From NCBI GenBank assembly GCA_963677605.2, contig CAXXDX010000006.1:372001-436000 (forward strand): DNA of 64,000 nt, written 5' to 3'. Source of the stretch: JAGLOK01 sp963677605 (lineage in GTDB: Bacteria; Bacillota; Clostridia; Christensenellales; UMGS416). Below are positions 1 through 7,573 of the stretch, piece after piece (position 1 is the first letter of the stretch; every line of letters begins with the position of its first letter). The position numbers were made by a program, and so were the translations under genes. The notes under the pieces are model-generated. The model searched no databases. It saw only the letters and a list, made by a program, of their open reading frames with translations, and was not told where the DNA came from.

Positions 1-671
1 TACCTAGCACTGGGCACTTCCTCCCAATTCATAAGCTTTTTAATCCTCTCGTCTTCAGTCATTTCGGAAGCTATTGCAGAAATAAGCCAGTCCTGAAATT
101 CATCGTTGCGCGCATCCTTAGAATTGCTGCCATCAAAGCTGAACTCACGAAGATTGTGAAAAGAAAACCCCGAGCCGATGAAAAGAATGTTTTCATTCAA
201 TAATTGCCTCATTGCTTTGCCTAAATCAATGTGTGCTTTCTCATCCAGTCCGGAGATAAGCGATACCTGAAGGCACGGTATATCAGCTTCCGGATACATC
301 ATCATAAGCGGAATATATAGTCCATGGTCAAATCCTCTTTTTGAATCCAGCTTATGTTCTATCTTATTTTCCGCAAGAATTTTAGAAATCCTTTGTGCAA
401 GTTCCGGATTTCCTTCAGCAGGATATTTGATACTATACGCCTGTTCCGGGAAACCAAAATAGTCATATACCATATTAGGAGATTCACCCGCCTGAATGGT
501 AACTTCTCTTTGCTCCCAATGCGCGCTGAAAACAACTATTGCTTCCGGCTTTCTTATTTCATTCGGAAGGCTTTTCATAAATCTGTTCATCGCCCTGTGC
601 CCGGGATCTCCCAAAATCGGCAATGGTCCTCCGCCGTGAGAGAAATATATAATCTGTGCTTTATTTTTCAT
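1..671 (-). CDS. Extradiol ring-cleavage dioxygenase (4,5-DOPA dioxygenase/LigB family), 3' end outside window
   Basis: The reading frame runs from an ATG at 671, with GGAGG just upstream on the minus strand, off the left edge of the window, giving 223 codons of a family that is usually about 255-260 residues. Visible family motifs are SHGGGP (residues 11-16), SAHWE (49-53), DHGLYIPL (115-122) and GSGFSFHN (166-173), which supply the conserved histidines H12, H51, H116 and H172 of class III extradiol dioxygenases related to YgiD and plant DODA. The family opens aromatic diol rings with a bound metal; the natural substrate in bacteria is often unknown. It lies 35 bp downstream of the HxlR gene on the same strand, so the two may be co-transcribed. 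Family assignment is firm; the substrate is not. Confidence 0.9.
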   Translation of the reverse strand, partial: MKNKAQIIYFSHGGGPLPILGDPGHRAMNRFMKSLPNEIRKPEAIVVFSAHWEQREVTIQAGESPNMVYDYFGFPEQAYSIKYPAEGNPELAQRISKILAENKIEHKLDSKRGFDHGLYIPLMMMYPEADIPCLQVSLISGLDEKAHIDLGKAMRQLLNENILFIGSGFSFHNLREFSFDGSNSKDARNDEFQDWLISAIASEMTEDERIKKLMNWEEVPSAR

Positions 672-706
672 ATTTACCTCCACTTAAACCTTTGAATTAA
701 AATGGT

Positions 707-1036
707 TTAGCTGCTTATTTGTTTTATGTATTTGTTGCCCCAATCTTCGAGGCTCTTTAGCACTTGCCTGAACTCACGCCCGATTTTGCTGAGTGAATAC
801 TCCACTCTCGGCGGAACTTCCGCATAAACAGTCCTAACAATCAAACCGTTTTGTTCCAGTTCTCGAAGCTGCCTAGTTAATGTAGTCTGCGTTATTTCAG
901 GCAGCTTTGCTTTAAGCTCTCCAAACCTCAACGTTCCTTCGCCTAAATAGTGAAGTATTATCATTGACCATTTGCCTGAAAGGATTTTCTGCGCTGTATA
1001 ATACGGGCATTTCCCGAATAATTCTTGCTGTGTCAT
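707..1036 (-). CDS. HxlR family winged-helix transcriptional regulator
   Basis: A 109-residue protein with the full HxlR layout: a CPYYTAQKILSGKW segment near the N-terminus, a winged helix with TLTRQLRELEQNGLI at about residues 52-66, and the VEYSLSKIGRE wing at about 78-88. The cysteine at residue 10 sits where HxlR regulators such as YodB and HypR carry their redox- or electrophile-sensing cysteine, so thiol sensing is plausible but inferred. AAGGAG lies about 9 bases upstream of the ATG. It is divergent from an NAD(P)H-binding reductase, with a perfect inverted repeat at 1052-1069 between the two, suggesting autoregulation and control of the reductase. Confidence 0.92.
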   Translation of the reverse strand: MTQQELFGKCPYYTAQKILSGKWSMIILHYLGEGTLRFGELKAKLPEITQTTLTRQLRELEQNGLIVRTVYAEVPPRVEYSLSKIGREFRQVLKSLEDWGNKYIKQISS

Positions 1037-1051
1037 AGTCTCAACTCCTTT

Positions 1052-1069
1052 AGTATCATTTTTGATACT
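1052..1069. promoter_or_regulatory. Candidate HxlR operator, perfect inverted repeat
   Basis: AGTATCA-TTTT-TGATACT is a perfect 7-bp-armed inverted repeat located between the divergent HxlR and reductase genes, 16 bp upstream of the HxlR start codon and overlapping the edge of its ribosome binding site. Two-fold symmetric GTATC/GATAC-type sites are common for HxlR regulators. Its function is inferred from position and symmetry. Confidence 0.6.
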
Positions 1070-1090
1070 TTACATCATTTATGACAGTTA

Positions 1091-1119
1091 TTGCGTTTTT
1101 TGTTGCTGCACTATATAAT
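1091..1119 (+). promoter_or_regulatory. Sigma-A promoter for the NAD(P)H-binding reductase
   Basis: TTGCGT (1091-1096), a 17-bp spacer and a perfect TATAAT (1114-1119) lie 57 bp upstream of the reductase start codon. The palindrome at 1052-1069 lies about 20 bp upstream of the -35 box. Confidence 0.65.
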
Positions 1120-1175
1120 GTACTTAATTAGATTATAACATTTAAAAACAATAACCGCAATATGGAGGTAAAAAT

Positions 1176-2036
1176 ATGAAAATTTTAGTAACAGGCGCAA
1201 CAGGAAACCTTGGTAATAAAGTAGTTCACAGCCTGCTTAAACTTGTTCCAGCAGAAAGGCTCGCAGTAAGCGTGCGCGATCCGCAGAAAGCCAGCCACTT
1301 AAAAGAGCATAGCGTAGATGTAAGACAGGGCGATTTCGACAAACCGGAAACACTTGAAAAAGCATTCAGCGGCATCGACAAGCTGCTTATTATATCAACC
1401 GACGGAGACAACGAAACCCGTATACGCCAGCATTCAAATGCTGTAGCCGCTGCAAAAAAAGCAAACGTTAAGTTTATAGCATATACAAGCGTTGCAGATG
1501 CGGATAACAGCACACTTGCATTGGCTGAAGTGCACAGAACAACGGAAGCCGCCATAAAAGAAACAGGCATCCCCTACTCATTCCTTCGAAACAACTGGTA
1601 TCTTCACAATGAAGCATCCAGCGTCCAGGCGGCAGTTGGCGGAGCTCCGTGGCTCACCGCTGCAAAAGGGGGCAAAGTCGGCTGGGCAGTCCAGCAGGAC
1701 TATGCGGACGCCGCTGCACTTGTAATGGCTGAAGACGGACACGAAAATACAGTATATGAGCTATCCGGCAAGCCGAGAACTACTGATGAACTTGTTGAAA
1801 TTTTGTCTGAGGTGTTGGGAAGAGAAGTTAAAACTGCCCATGTAAGCCTTAATGAATACTCATCAGCTCTTAAAAGCCTCGGAATGCCTGACTTTTTGGT
1901 GACTATGCTTACCGACATCCAAAAAGCTATTAAAGAAGGCTCGCTTGATGTGGAAAGCCGCGATTTTGAGAAAATTCTCGGAAGACCGCAGACTCCGTTA
2001 AAGCTTGGGCTAGCTCAGATTGTTGAGCAGCTATAA
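1176..2036 (+). CDS. NmrA/QorB-like NAD(P)H-binding reductase (SDR-a family)
   Basis: A 286-residue atypical short-chain dehydrogenase. The N-terminal Rossmann motif GATGNLGNKV (residues 7-16) binds NAD(P)H, and the RNNWYLHN segment (about 137-144) is typical of the QorB/YtfG and NmrA group. Characterised relatives are NADPH-dependent quinone oxidoreductases, so a role in quinone or electrophile detoxification is likely, fitting an adjacent HxlR regulator. GGAGG sits 7-11 bases upstream of the ATG. A Rho-independent terminator follows at 2066-2093. Substrate is not determined by the sequence. Confidence 0.88.
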   Translation: MKILVTGATGNLGNKVVHSLLKLVPAERLAVSVRDPQKASHLKEHSVDVRQGDFDKPETLEKAFSGIDKLLIISTDGDNETRIRQHSNAVAAAKKANVKFIAYTSVADADNSTLALAEVHRTTEAAIKETGIPYSFLRNNWYLHNEASSVQAAVGGAPWLTAAKGGKVGWAVQQDYADAAALVMAEDGHENTVYELSGKPRTTDELVEILSEVLGREVKTAHVSLNEYSSALKSLGMPDFLVTMLTDIQKAIKEGSLDVESRDFEKILGRPQTPLKLGLAQIVEQL

Positions 2037-2065
2037 GCACAGTAAAGCAGATTAATATAACATTT

Positions 2066-2093
2066 AAAGCCTGTGATTTTCATAGGCTTTTTA
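2066..2093 (+). terminator. Rho-independent terminator after the reductase gene
   Basis: AAAGCCT.TG-atttt-CA.AGGCTTT forms a stem with one central mismatch, followed by a short T run (TTTTTA). Confidence 0.75.
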
Positions 2094-2150
2094 TTACTTT
2101 ATTAACCTTTTCCGATATACTATATTTGATATAAAAATACCGGAGAAACT

Positions 2151-2720
2151 ATGATAGACCAAGATAGAATAATCGAAACTGAGCTTCAGGAAATCATTAT
2201 TGATAAAAAAGAATTTAACGGCATAATGCTTGATGTCGGCGGCGGCGGAGAAGGCATAATCGGGAAAGTATATGGCAAAAAGGCTGTTTCAATCGACAAG
2301 CTTGAAAACGAACTTGATGAGACACAAAACGAAGCTGTGAAAATGGTAATGGACGCCTGCAGTCTAAACTTTGAAGATGATAGTTTTGATGCAGCAGCAT
2401 TCTTCTACAGCCTTATGTATATGACTGTTGACGATAAGCAAAAAGCTTTAAGCGAAGCTGCGAGAGTTTTAAAAAGCGATGGATTCATAGAAATCTGGGA
2501 CAGTATAGTGCCGGAATATAACGGCGGCAAAAAAGACGTATTCATTGCTCATATAAGCGCTGAAATTCTGGGTGAAACAATAAAAACTTCTTACGGTGTA
2601 GGAATGGAAGGCAAACAACAGACGCCAGAGAATATAGAAAAGATTCTTATAGACATAGGGCTAAGCATTGCTGAGAAAAAACTGACGAAAGATGCGTTCT
2701 ATATAAAAGCAGTAAAATAA
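2151..2720 (+). CDS. Class I SAM-dependent methyltransferase
   Basis: A 189-residue Rossmann-fold methyltransferase. MLDVGGGGEGIIGK (about residues 26-39) is the SAM-binding motif I, MDACSLNFEDDSFDAAAFFY (about 64-83) covers motifs II and III, and the following helix plus SDGFIEIWDS is the usual post-motif strand. The fold is clear, the substrate is not: the family modifies small molecules, lipids, RNA or protein. GGAG stands 6 bases before the ATG. It converges on the ThuA gene with only 3 bp between the stop codons. Confidence 0.85.
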   Translation: MIDQDRIIETELQEIIIDKKEFNGIMLDVGGGGEGIIGKVYGKKAVSIDKLENELDETQNEAVKMVMDACSLNFEDDSFDAAAFFYSLMYMTVDDKQKALSEAARVLKSDGFIEIWDSIVPEYNGGKKDVFIAHISAEILGETIKTSYGVGMEGKQQTPENIEKILIDIGLSIAEKKLTKDAFYIKAVK

Positions 2721-2723
2721 CAA

Positions 2724-3314
2724 CTATATTCGCTCTGTGCTTATTTTTAAAGCCATATCAAACATATGCCTGAAAACATCTGAATCAACTGCATTCAAAT
2801 CGTGGCCTAATGCTAGATAAACGATCTTTCCTTCATTATGCTTTCGTTCCCAGAGGCATGGGGACATTCTTCCTTCAAAAATCGAATTTGCATGTATCTT
2901 TATATCCTCTTTTATCTGCATGAAATATATTTCATCCGTGATTTTCCCCTTATACTTCCCTGCTTCTACACAAAATTTGCATATTGGAGGGTGCGACACA
3001 AATTTCCCACCAATAAACTCAAACCAATCGTCATTTCCTTTAAACGAAGCTGCCGCACCATGCAAAGCTACAACAGTGCCGCCTTCTTTTACATATTTAA
3101 TAAGTTTAACAGCTGCTTCCGGCATATCCTCTTGATAATGGAAAAAAAGAATGATCAAATCATATGTATTAAGCTTTGATTCCTTTGGAATATGAGTGAT
3201 GTCCATTTTAGTTATGTCAACATCAGTTTGGAAATGTTTTAGATATTCAATCACTTTATCCTGCGACTTTGCATCCGGATGATCATCACTGTAAGTTACA
3301 TATAAAACATTCAT
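2724..3314 (-). CDS. ThuA domain-containing protein
   Basis: A 196-residue protein matching the ThuA (trehalose utilisation) class I glutamine amidotransferase-like fold. The features seen are an N-terminal beta strand NVLYVTYSDDHPDA, the LIILFFHY strand, GGTVVALHGAAASF around residues 78-91 where amidotransferases carry their nucleophile elbow, a HPP segment, and VYLALGHD near the C-terminus. ThuA proteins lack a confirmed general activity. The start overlaps the stop of the upstream HAD hydrolase by 4 bases (ATGA type), so the two genes are translationally coupled. Confidence 0.85.
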   Translation of the reverse strand: MNVLYVTYSDDHPDAKSQDKVIEYLKHFQTDVDITKMDITHIPKESKLNTYDLIILFFHYQEDMPEAAVKLIKYVKEGGTVVALHGAAASFKGNDDWFEFIGGKFVSHPPICKFCVEAGKYKGKITDEIYFMQIKEDIKIHANSIFEGRMSPCLWERKHNEGKIVYLALGHDLNAVDSDVFRHMFDMALKISTERI

Positions 3315-4108
3315 CTAAGCTCCCCTACTATCCGTTCCAGCACATGCGCTACACCGTCTTCATCATTTGTCAGTGTAACTTCGCTTGCTACCTTCTTCAG
3401 GTCTTCCACTGCGTTTCCCATCGCTACCGAATGCCCTACTGCCTTAAACAGCTCATAATCGTTGTAATCATCGCCAAAGCACATAATGTCTTTCATAGAT
3501 ATTTTTAGATTTTTGGCTATCGTGCCAACTGCAATTTCTTTCCCGACTTTTTTGCTCATCACCTGAACAAGCCTGCCTCCGTCCGTTACTATTACATTGA
3601 GCTTGCCTCTGAATTTCTGCGCAATCTCCTGGGAATAGTCAAAGTCCGCAATCAGGATTTTAGTCAGCTCCTGATTTTTAAGATAATCAACATCAACGAT
3701 TTCAGGGTGGTAGCTTTTCTTTTTCATAAAATCCAGTACGCCGTAATCAATGTCCTTATATCCATAGAGCTTGTCTTTTATTTCAAACGTCACCACGGCA
3801 TCATGGTCAAGCTCTTCAATATATTCTATTGCTTTTTTTGCTGTCTTTCTGTCTATTCCGAAGTGACAGTCGTCAAGATTTTTTGTGCATCTGTAATACG
3901 CACCGTTATAAAAAACCATATAACTGTGGTGGCTCAGTTCTTCAAATCCTTCGAAATTCGTTACTCTGGGAGGACGCGCTGTTGCGAAAATGGTATCTAT
4001 ATTAACATCATGCAATGACTCTATTGCATTAAGATTTCTTTTTGATATTTTCTTGTCTGAATTGAGCACTGTGCCATCCAGATCAAATACTACTGCTTTT
4101 GGTATCAT
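3311..4108 (-). CDS. Cof-type HAD-IIB family hydrolase
   Basis: A 265-residue haloacid dehalogenase-like phosphatase. Motif I is FDLDGTVLNSDKK (residues 8-20, nucleophile D9 and acid D11), motif II is the ATARPP segment (about 42-47), motif III includes the lysine before motif IV, and motif IV is FGDDYNDYELFKAVG (about 216-230). The central C2B cap is the Cof type, whose members dephosphorylate sugar phosphates, FMN or pyridoxal phosphate. First gene of a two-gene minus-strand unit with ThuA. The exact substrate cannot be read from sequence. Confidence 0.92.
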   Translation of the reverse strand: MIPKAVVFDLDGTVLNSDKKISKRNLNAIESLHDVNIDTIFATARPPRVTNFEGFEELSHHSYMVFYNGAYYRCTKNLDDCHFGIDRKTAKKAIEYIEELDHDAVVTFEIKDKLYGYKDIDYGVLDFMKKKSYHPEIVDVDYLKNQELTKILIADFDYSQEIAQKFRGKLNVIVTDGGRLVQVMSKKVGKEIAVGTIAKNLKISMKDIMCFGDDYNDYELFKAVGHSVAMGNAVEDLKKVASEVTLTNDEDGVAHVLERIVGELR

Positions 4109-4212
4109 AATCTTCCTTTTTTATTTTATTATATCATAGTAAGCTCCAATTAAATGTGACATAATTACACAATATGTAAAACTTGTACTCTAAATAAGCG
4201 TTTATGCACTGA

Positions 4213-5091
4213 CTATCTGTGCAGTTTTTTTGAGATAATTGATTTAAGCTCGCGGCTTTTCTTAACAGTAAACATAACAGCGAAAAGAGGCAACGTTACT
4301 GCGCTTGTAATCAGCGACCACGTGAGCATAATCTTGCCGTGAAAATAGTTGCTTATTATCATATCAATACCAAGGCAGACAATTGTAAGGCTCATCATAG
4401 CGACAGAAAAGACTCCTAAAAAGTCATTGCCTTTTGCCATTATTATAAAGTATGAAATAAGCGCCATTACAAACACCAGTCCCGTGACCGGTAAAACAAG
4501 AGTGAAAGCCGACAGCCTGTTGTCTATCGCAAAAGCAAAAGCTACAAAAAACACGACAGCCGAGATGATGTAATATACCGTTACAGGAAGCACTTTTCTG
4601 ATTTTCCCTGTACTGAAAAATCCCGCAAGAACCGCCCACACAAGAGCTACCGAAAGTCCCGCATATTTTGCCCACGCTGTATTTCCTGAGATAACAAGGT
4701 TTAAGCAAATCAGATAAATAATCACCGCAACAGAGTCATAAGTATACAGCCTGAAAAAGGTATTGTGCTTTCTGAAAAAAGGATAGGCTACGCAAAACCA
4801 CACAAGAACAAGCGACAGATTCGGTATCACCGACCAAGTCACAGCTTTGTTTACACTGAAGTTTATTATAAGCAGTATTACCGCATAATTGAAAAATATC
4901 ATACTCAAAAGCCTGCCGACAAAAATTCGGTTGACTCTTTTGGCTTCGCTTTCGGATTCTTTTCTGTAATCCGGATAATCCGTGTTTAGTGCATCTTTTT
5001 CGGACACTGCGTGCACAGTCTCCGTGTCGCACAGCGGACACTGCTTGTTATATCTTGACAGCTCAATGCCGCAGTTTACGCAATATGCCAT
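4213..5091 (-). CDS. Zinc-ribbon polytopic membrane protein (DUF6320-like)
   Basis: A 292-residue protein that begins with a CVNCGIELSRYNKQCPLC zinc ribbon (two CxxC pairs, residues 4-21), then a charged linker and seven or eight hydrophobic segments between about residues 55 and 275 ending in a basic tail. The order zinc ribbon then membrane helices, together with the acyltransferase gene 13 bp upstream, matches what is annotated as DUF6320 in Clostridia. No biochemical function is known to me. The partner suggests a membrane role in lipid or alcohol-ester modification, which is inference. Confidence 0.72.
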   Translation of the reverse strand: MAYCVNCGIELSRYNKQCPLCDTETVHAVSEKDALNTDYPDYRKESESEAKRVNRIFVGRLLSMIFFNYAVILLIINFSVNKAVTWSVIPNLSLVLVWFCVAYPFFRKHNTFFRLYTYDSVAVIIYLICLNLVISGNTAWAKYAGLSVALVWAVLAGFFSTGKIRKVLPVTVYYIISAVVFFVAFAFAIDNRLSAFTLVLPVTGLVFVMALISYFIIMAKGNDFLGVFSVAMMSLTIVCLGIDMIISNYFHGKIMLTWSLITSAVTLPLFAVMFTVKKSRELKSIISKKLHR

Positions 5092-5104
5092 ATCGTCGCC
5101 TCCT

Positions 5105-6430
5105 TTAATAGTTGCTTTTAACCTTTACTCTAACGCCCATTTTCACAAGCTGCGTGAAAATGTATCGCTCAACAGACGCGTCCTTGACCGACCGTCCGAA
5201 TGAAATATATATCTTTCCCTTATATCCCGAAACTGCGCTTGACCGCTTTGAAATCGGGCTTGCTCCAACCAGAAACTGCACATCCTCCACAAGCTTTTGC
5301 ATCTCCTCTGGAAGCCGTATCAGACCGAGGTTAGATATTGTTCCTGAAAACTGCATTTTGCCTGCGGTATTGTTAAGGTAGCTTATTACATAGTGCTTTA
5401 TCCATACAGGAACATGTTTAATAACCTTATTTTTGGCTAGCGCACAGTTATCTTTTACCATTGAAACCAAATGTTTGTGAGTAAGGTGCTCCGCCATAAA
5501 CTCTTTAACTTTTTCAACAATATCGCCAAGGTCTTCCACTTCTCTGGGGTCAACAGTCGGTATTACAAAAAGCGAGAAGTTGCGCATTGAGTTTATAGGG
5601 TAATACTTTCTCATGTTAACCGGAATTTCAATCGCACAATTTTTGTGATCGCCTTTGCTTTTTACCTGCTTGTCCTGCAAAAGGATAAGCGCTTCGATAT
5701 ACAAAGCAGCAAGCAGCTGCGTTACAGTGGCATTATATTTTTTCGCAGCGGTTTTCATGTCGTACATATCCGCAACGCCTGTTACGACATAGTACATATT
5801 CATGGGTACAAGCTTGTCTTTTATGTGAAAAGTGCTGCTCTTTGCAAAAAGAGTCCTGTCCTTATCGTCAGGAATATCTTTTTCCATATCGAGAGCTTTT
5901 ATGAAAGCATCTTCATACTCATCTTTATGAGGCGCTTCATCTATATCTATAACTCCATTAAGCTTTTCAGGCACAAACCCTCTTAGAAAAAGGTATCTGT
6001 GCACCAGACACTTGAGATATTCCATTGCTCCGTATCCGTCAGTCAGCACATGGAAAAACTCAACTGCTATGTTTTTATTGTAGTATTTGATTTTATACAA
6101 ATATCCGTTGTTTGTCCTTCTGTAAAGACGCTCACACGGAGAAGGAGTATCGTTCCAAATGATAATGTCGTTGTCGTTCGGCTCAAGATAGTTCCAGAAA
6201 AGGCCTTGATGAAGATGCACGTTATAGTATGGAAAGCGCTTTTTGATGTCATGAGCTGCCTGATTTAAGGTTTTCTCATCCACCATTTCATTTATCCGCA
6301 TTGATACGCGGAAAACAGCCGGATCTCTCGGCGACTCAATCGCAGGGTAGATGTTTGCCGAAGTATCCAGACGATACCATCCCAGCTCCTGCTCTAAATT
6401 TGTAATTTTCTTTTCAGATAAGTTTTTCAT
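5105..6430 (-). CDS. Condensation-domain-like acyltransferase (alcohol acetyltransferase family)
   Basis: A 441-residue protein of the chloramphenicol acetyltransferase/condensation superfamily. The catalytic HxxxDG motif is present as FFHVLTDGYGA at about residues 124-134, and the second half carries the AIEIPVNMRKYYP and SFGRSVKD segments that resemble the DFGWG-region strand of the fold. Relatives include fungal ATF-type alcohol acetyltransferases and mycobacterial PapA enzymes, which acylate alcohols or lipids from CoA or ACP thioesters. It is the first gene of a two-gene unit with the zinc-ribbon membrane protein. The acyl donor and acceptor are unknown. Confidence 0.78.
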   Translation of the reverse strand: MKNLSEKKITNLEQELGWYRLDTSANIYPAIESPRDPAVFRVSMRINEMVDEKTLNQAAHDIKKRFPYYNVHLHQGLFWNYLEPNDNDIIIWNDTPSPCERLYRRTNNGYLYKIKYYNKNIAVEFFHVLTDGYGAMEYLKCLVHRYLFLRGFVPEKLNGVIDIDEAPHKDEYEDAFIKALDMEKDIPDDKDRTLFAKSSTFHIKDKLVPMNMYYVVTGVADMYDMKTAAKKYNATVTQLLAALYIEALILLQDKQVKSKGDHKNCAIEIPVNMRKYYPINSMRNFSLFVIPTVDPREVEDLGDIVEKVKEFMAEHLTHKHLVSMVKDNCALAKNKVIKHVPVWIKHYVISYLNNTAGKMQFSGTISNLGLIRLPEEMQKLVEDVQFLVGASPISKRSSAVSGYKGKIYISFGRSVKDASVERYIFTQLVKMGVRVKVKSNY

Positions 6431-6469
6431 CTTAACTTAATTTTATCTTTTTTGTCTCAATAAATCCAG

Positions 6470-6492
6470 TTGATTAAATGATTTTTAATCAA
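6470..6492. promoter_or_regulatory. Inverted repeat, candidate operator
   Basis: TTGATTAAA (6470-6478) and TTTAATCAA (6484-6492) are perfect 9-bp arms separated by 5 bp. They lie in the 124-bp gap between the divergent acyltransferase and GNAT genes. Neither side has the T run of a terminator with a GC-rich stem, so an operator is more likely; no regulator is identified. Confidence 0.4.
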
Positions 6493-6554
6493 ACCGTAAT
6501 TAAATATAGTATTTATGATATGATGTTTTAGGAAATGCAATACAAGGAGTTATT

Positions 6555-7517
6555 ATGATTTTTGAAAAGCTAAACTCAAACCATATTGAAGATGCTGCAA
6601 ATCTTGCCTTTGAGGCATATATAAACGAAAAAAATAAAGTTTCTGCCCTACCTGATGTAAAAGACAGCTCTGAAGTTTGTGAAATAATTTCAAAGCTTTC
6701 TAAAAACGATCTGGGAATTGTTGCGCTGGAAGGAACAAATCTCATGGGCTTTATGGGATGCTATGGCCCTCTTGAAAACTATTTCGGAACATCAAACGGT
6801 GTTTTTTGCCCAGTTGAAGGCCATGGTGCTTTGCAAGAAAATAAAACAAAGATATACACAAAGTTGTATCAAAAAGCTTCCGACCTGTGGGTAAGCCAGG
6901 GCTTGCTCAGCCATACAATTGCAATATATACACGTGACGCTATTGCCGTTGACAGCTTTTTTCACAGCGGATTCGGACTGAGATGCGTTGACGCTATACG
7001 GCCTCTACAGAAAATCGACATTCCAATAAACTCGGAATATCAAATACGCCCAGCAGTTAAAGCTGATTACGCACAGATAGCAGAGCATGAAAACAGTCTT
7101 ACAAAACACTTGCGTTCAGCTCCTATGTTTATGCCTAGAAATCCTAACAAAACAGCAGAATATATCGCAAAGTCAGAAGAAGAAGGAGTTGAGTATTTTG
7201 TTGCTGTCCTTAACGGCAGAATAATTGGCTTTATCGAAATTGCTGATGAAGGCGAAAATTTTGCCTCAAACAACAATAGCGTCAAAAATGTTTGCGGCGC
7301 ATACGTCGTTCCTGAATATCGCTCGCAAAAGATAGCTGATATGCTTTTATCATATGTGTCGGATATTTTGCTTGAAAGAGGATATTTGTCTTTGGGCGTT
7401 GATTATGAAAGCTTTAATCCCACTGCAAATGCCTTTTGGCAGAAACATTTTACGCCTTACACCTATTCTCTTGCACGCCGAATTGACGAAAGAATCTACC
7501 CGATAAAAAAACTTTGA
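6555..7517 (+). CDS. GNAT family N-acetyltransferase
   Basis: A 320-residue protein made of two GNAT-like halves. The C-terminal half has the acetyl-CoA-binding signature: strand beta4 AVLNGRIIGFIEIADEG, then NVCGAYVVPEYRSQKIADMLL (about residues 245-265), where a P-loop-like R-x-x-x-I-A replaces the usual Q/RxxGxG/A, then a C-terminal strand with LGVDYESFNPTANAFW. The N-terminal half keeps the LMGFMGCYGP strand but is degenerate. AAGGAG lies 8 bases upstream of the ATG. Substrate (small molecule, peptide or aminoglycoside-like) is unknown. It precedes a MerR regulator on the same strand, but that gene has its own promoter. Confidence 0.82.
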   Translation: MIFEKLNSNHIEDAANLAFEAYINEKNKVSALPDVKDSSEVCEIISKLSKNDLGIVALEGTNLMGFMGCYGPLENYFGTSNGVFCPVEGHGALQENKTKIYTKLYQKASDLWVSQGLLSHTIAIYTRDAIAVDSFFHSGFGLRCVDAIRPLQKIDIPINSEYQIRPAVKADYAQIAEHENSLTKHLRSAPMFMPRNPNKTAEYIAKSEEEGVEYFVAVLNGRIIGFIEIADEGENFASNNNSVKNVCGAYVVPEYRSQKIADMLLSYVSDILLERGYLSLGVDYESFNPTANAFWQKHFTPYTYSLARRIDERIYPIKKL

Positions 7518-7525
7518 AAAATCAC

Positions 7526-7556
7526 TTGACCTTGACACTGCGTTAAGCTTTATACT
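7526..7556 (+). promoter_or_regulatory. MerR-type promoter with 19-bp spacer and operator dyad
   Basis: TTGACC (7526-7531) and TATACT (7551-7556) are separated by 19 bp, the elongated spacing that MerR regulators correct by DNA twisting. An imperfect dyad (ACCTTGAC / GTTAAGCT, 6 of 8 positions matched) fills the spacer. The promoter drives the MerR gene itself, implying autoregulation. Confidence 0.65.
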
Positions 7557-7573
7557 CATTTCGGAGGTAAAAA

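Noticed and set aside
354..695. Open frame on the plus strand over the dioxygenase gene
   Set aside because: It lies antisense to a dioxygenase with clear motifs and a good ribosome site, and has no domain of its own.
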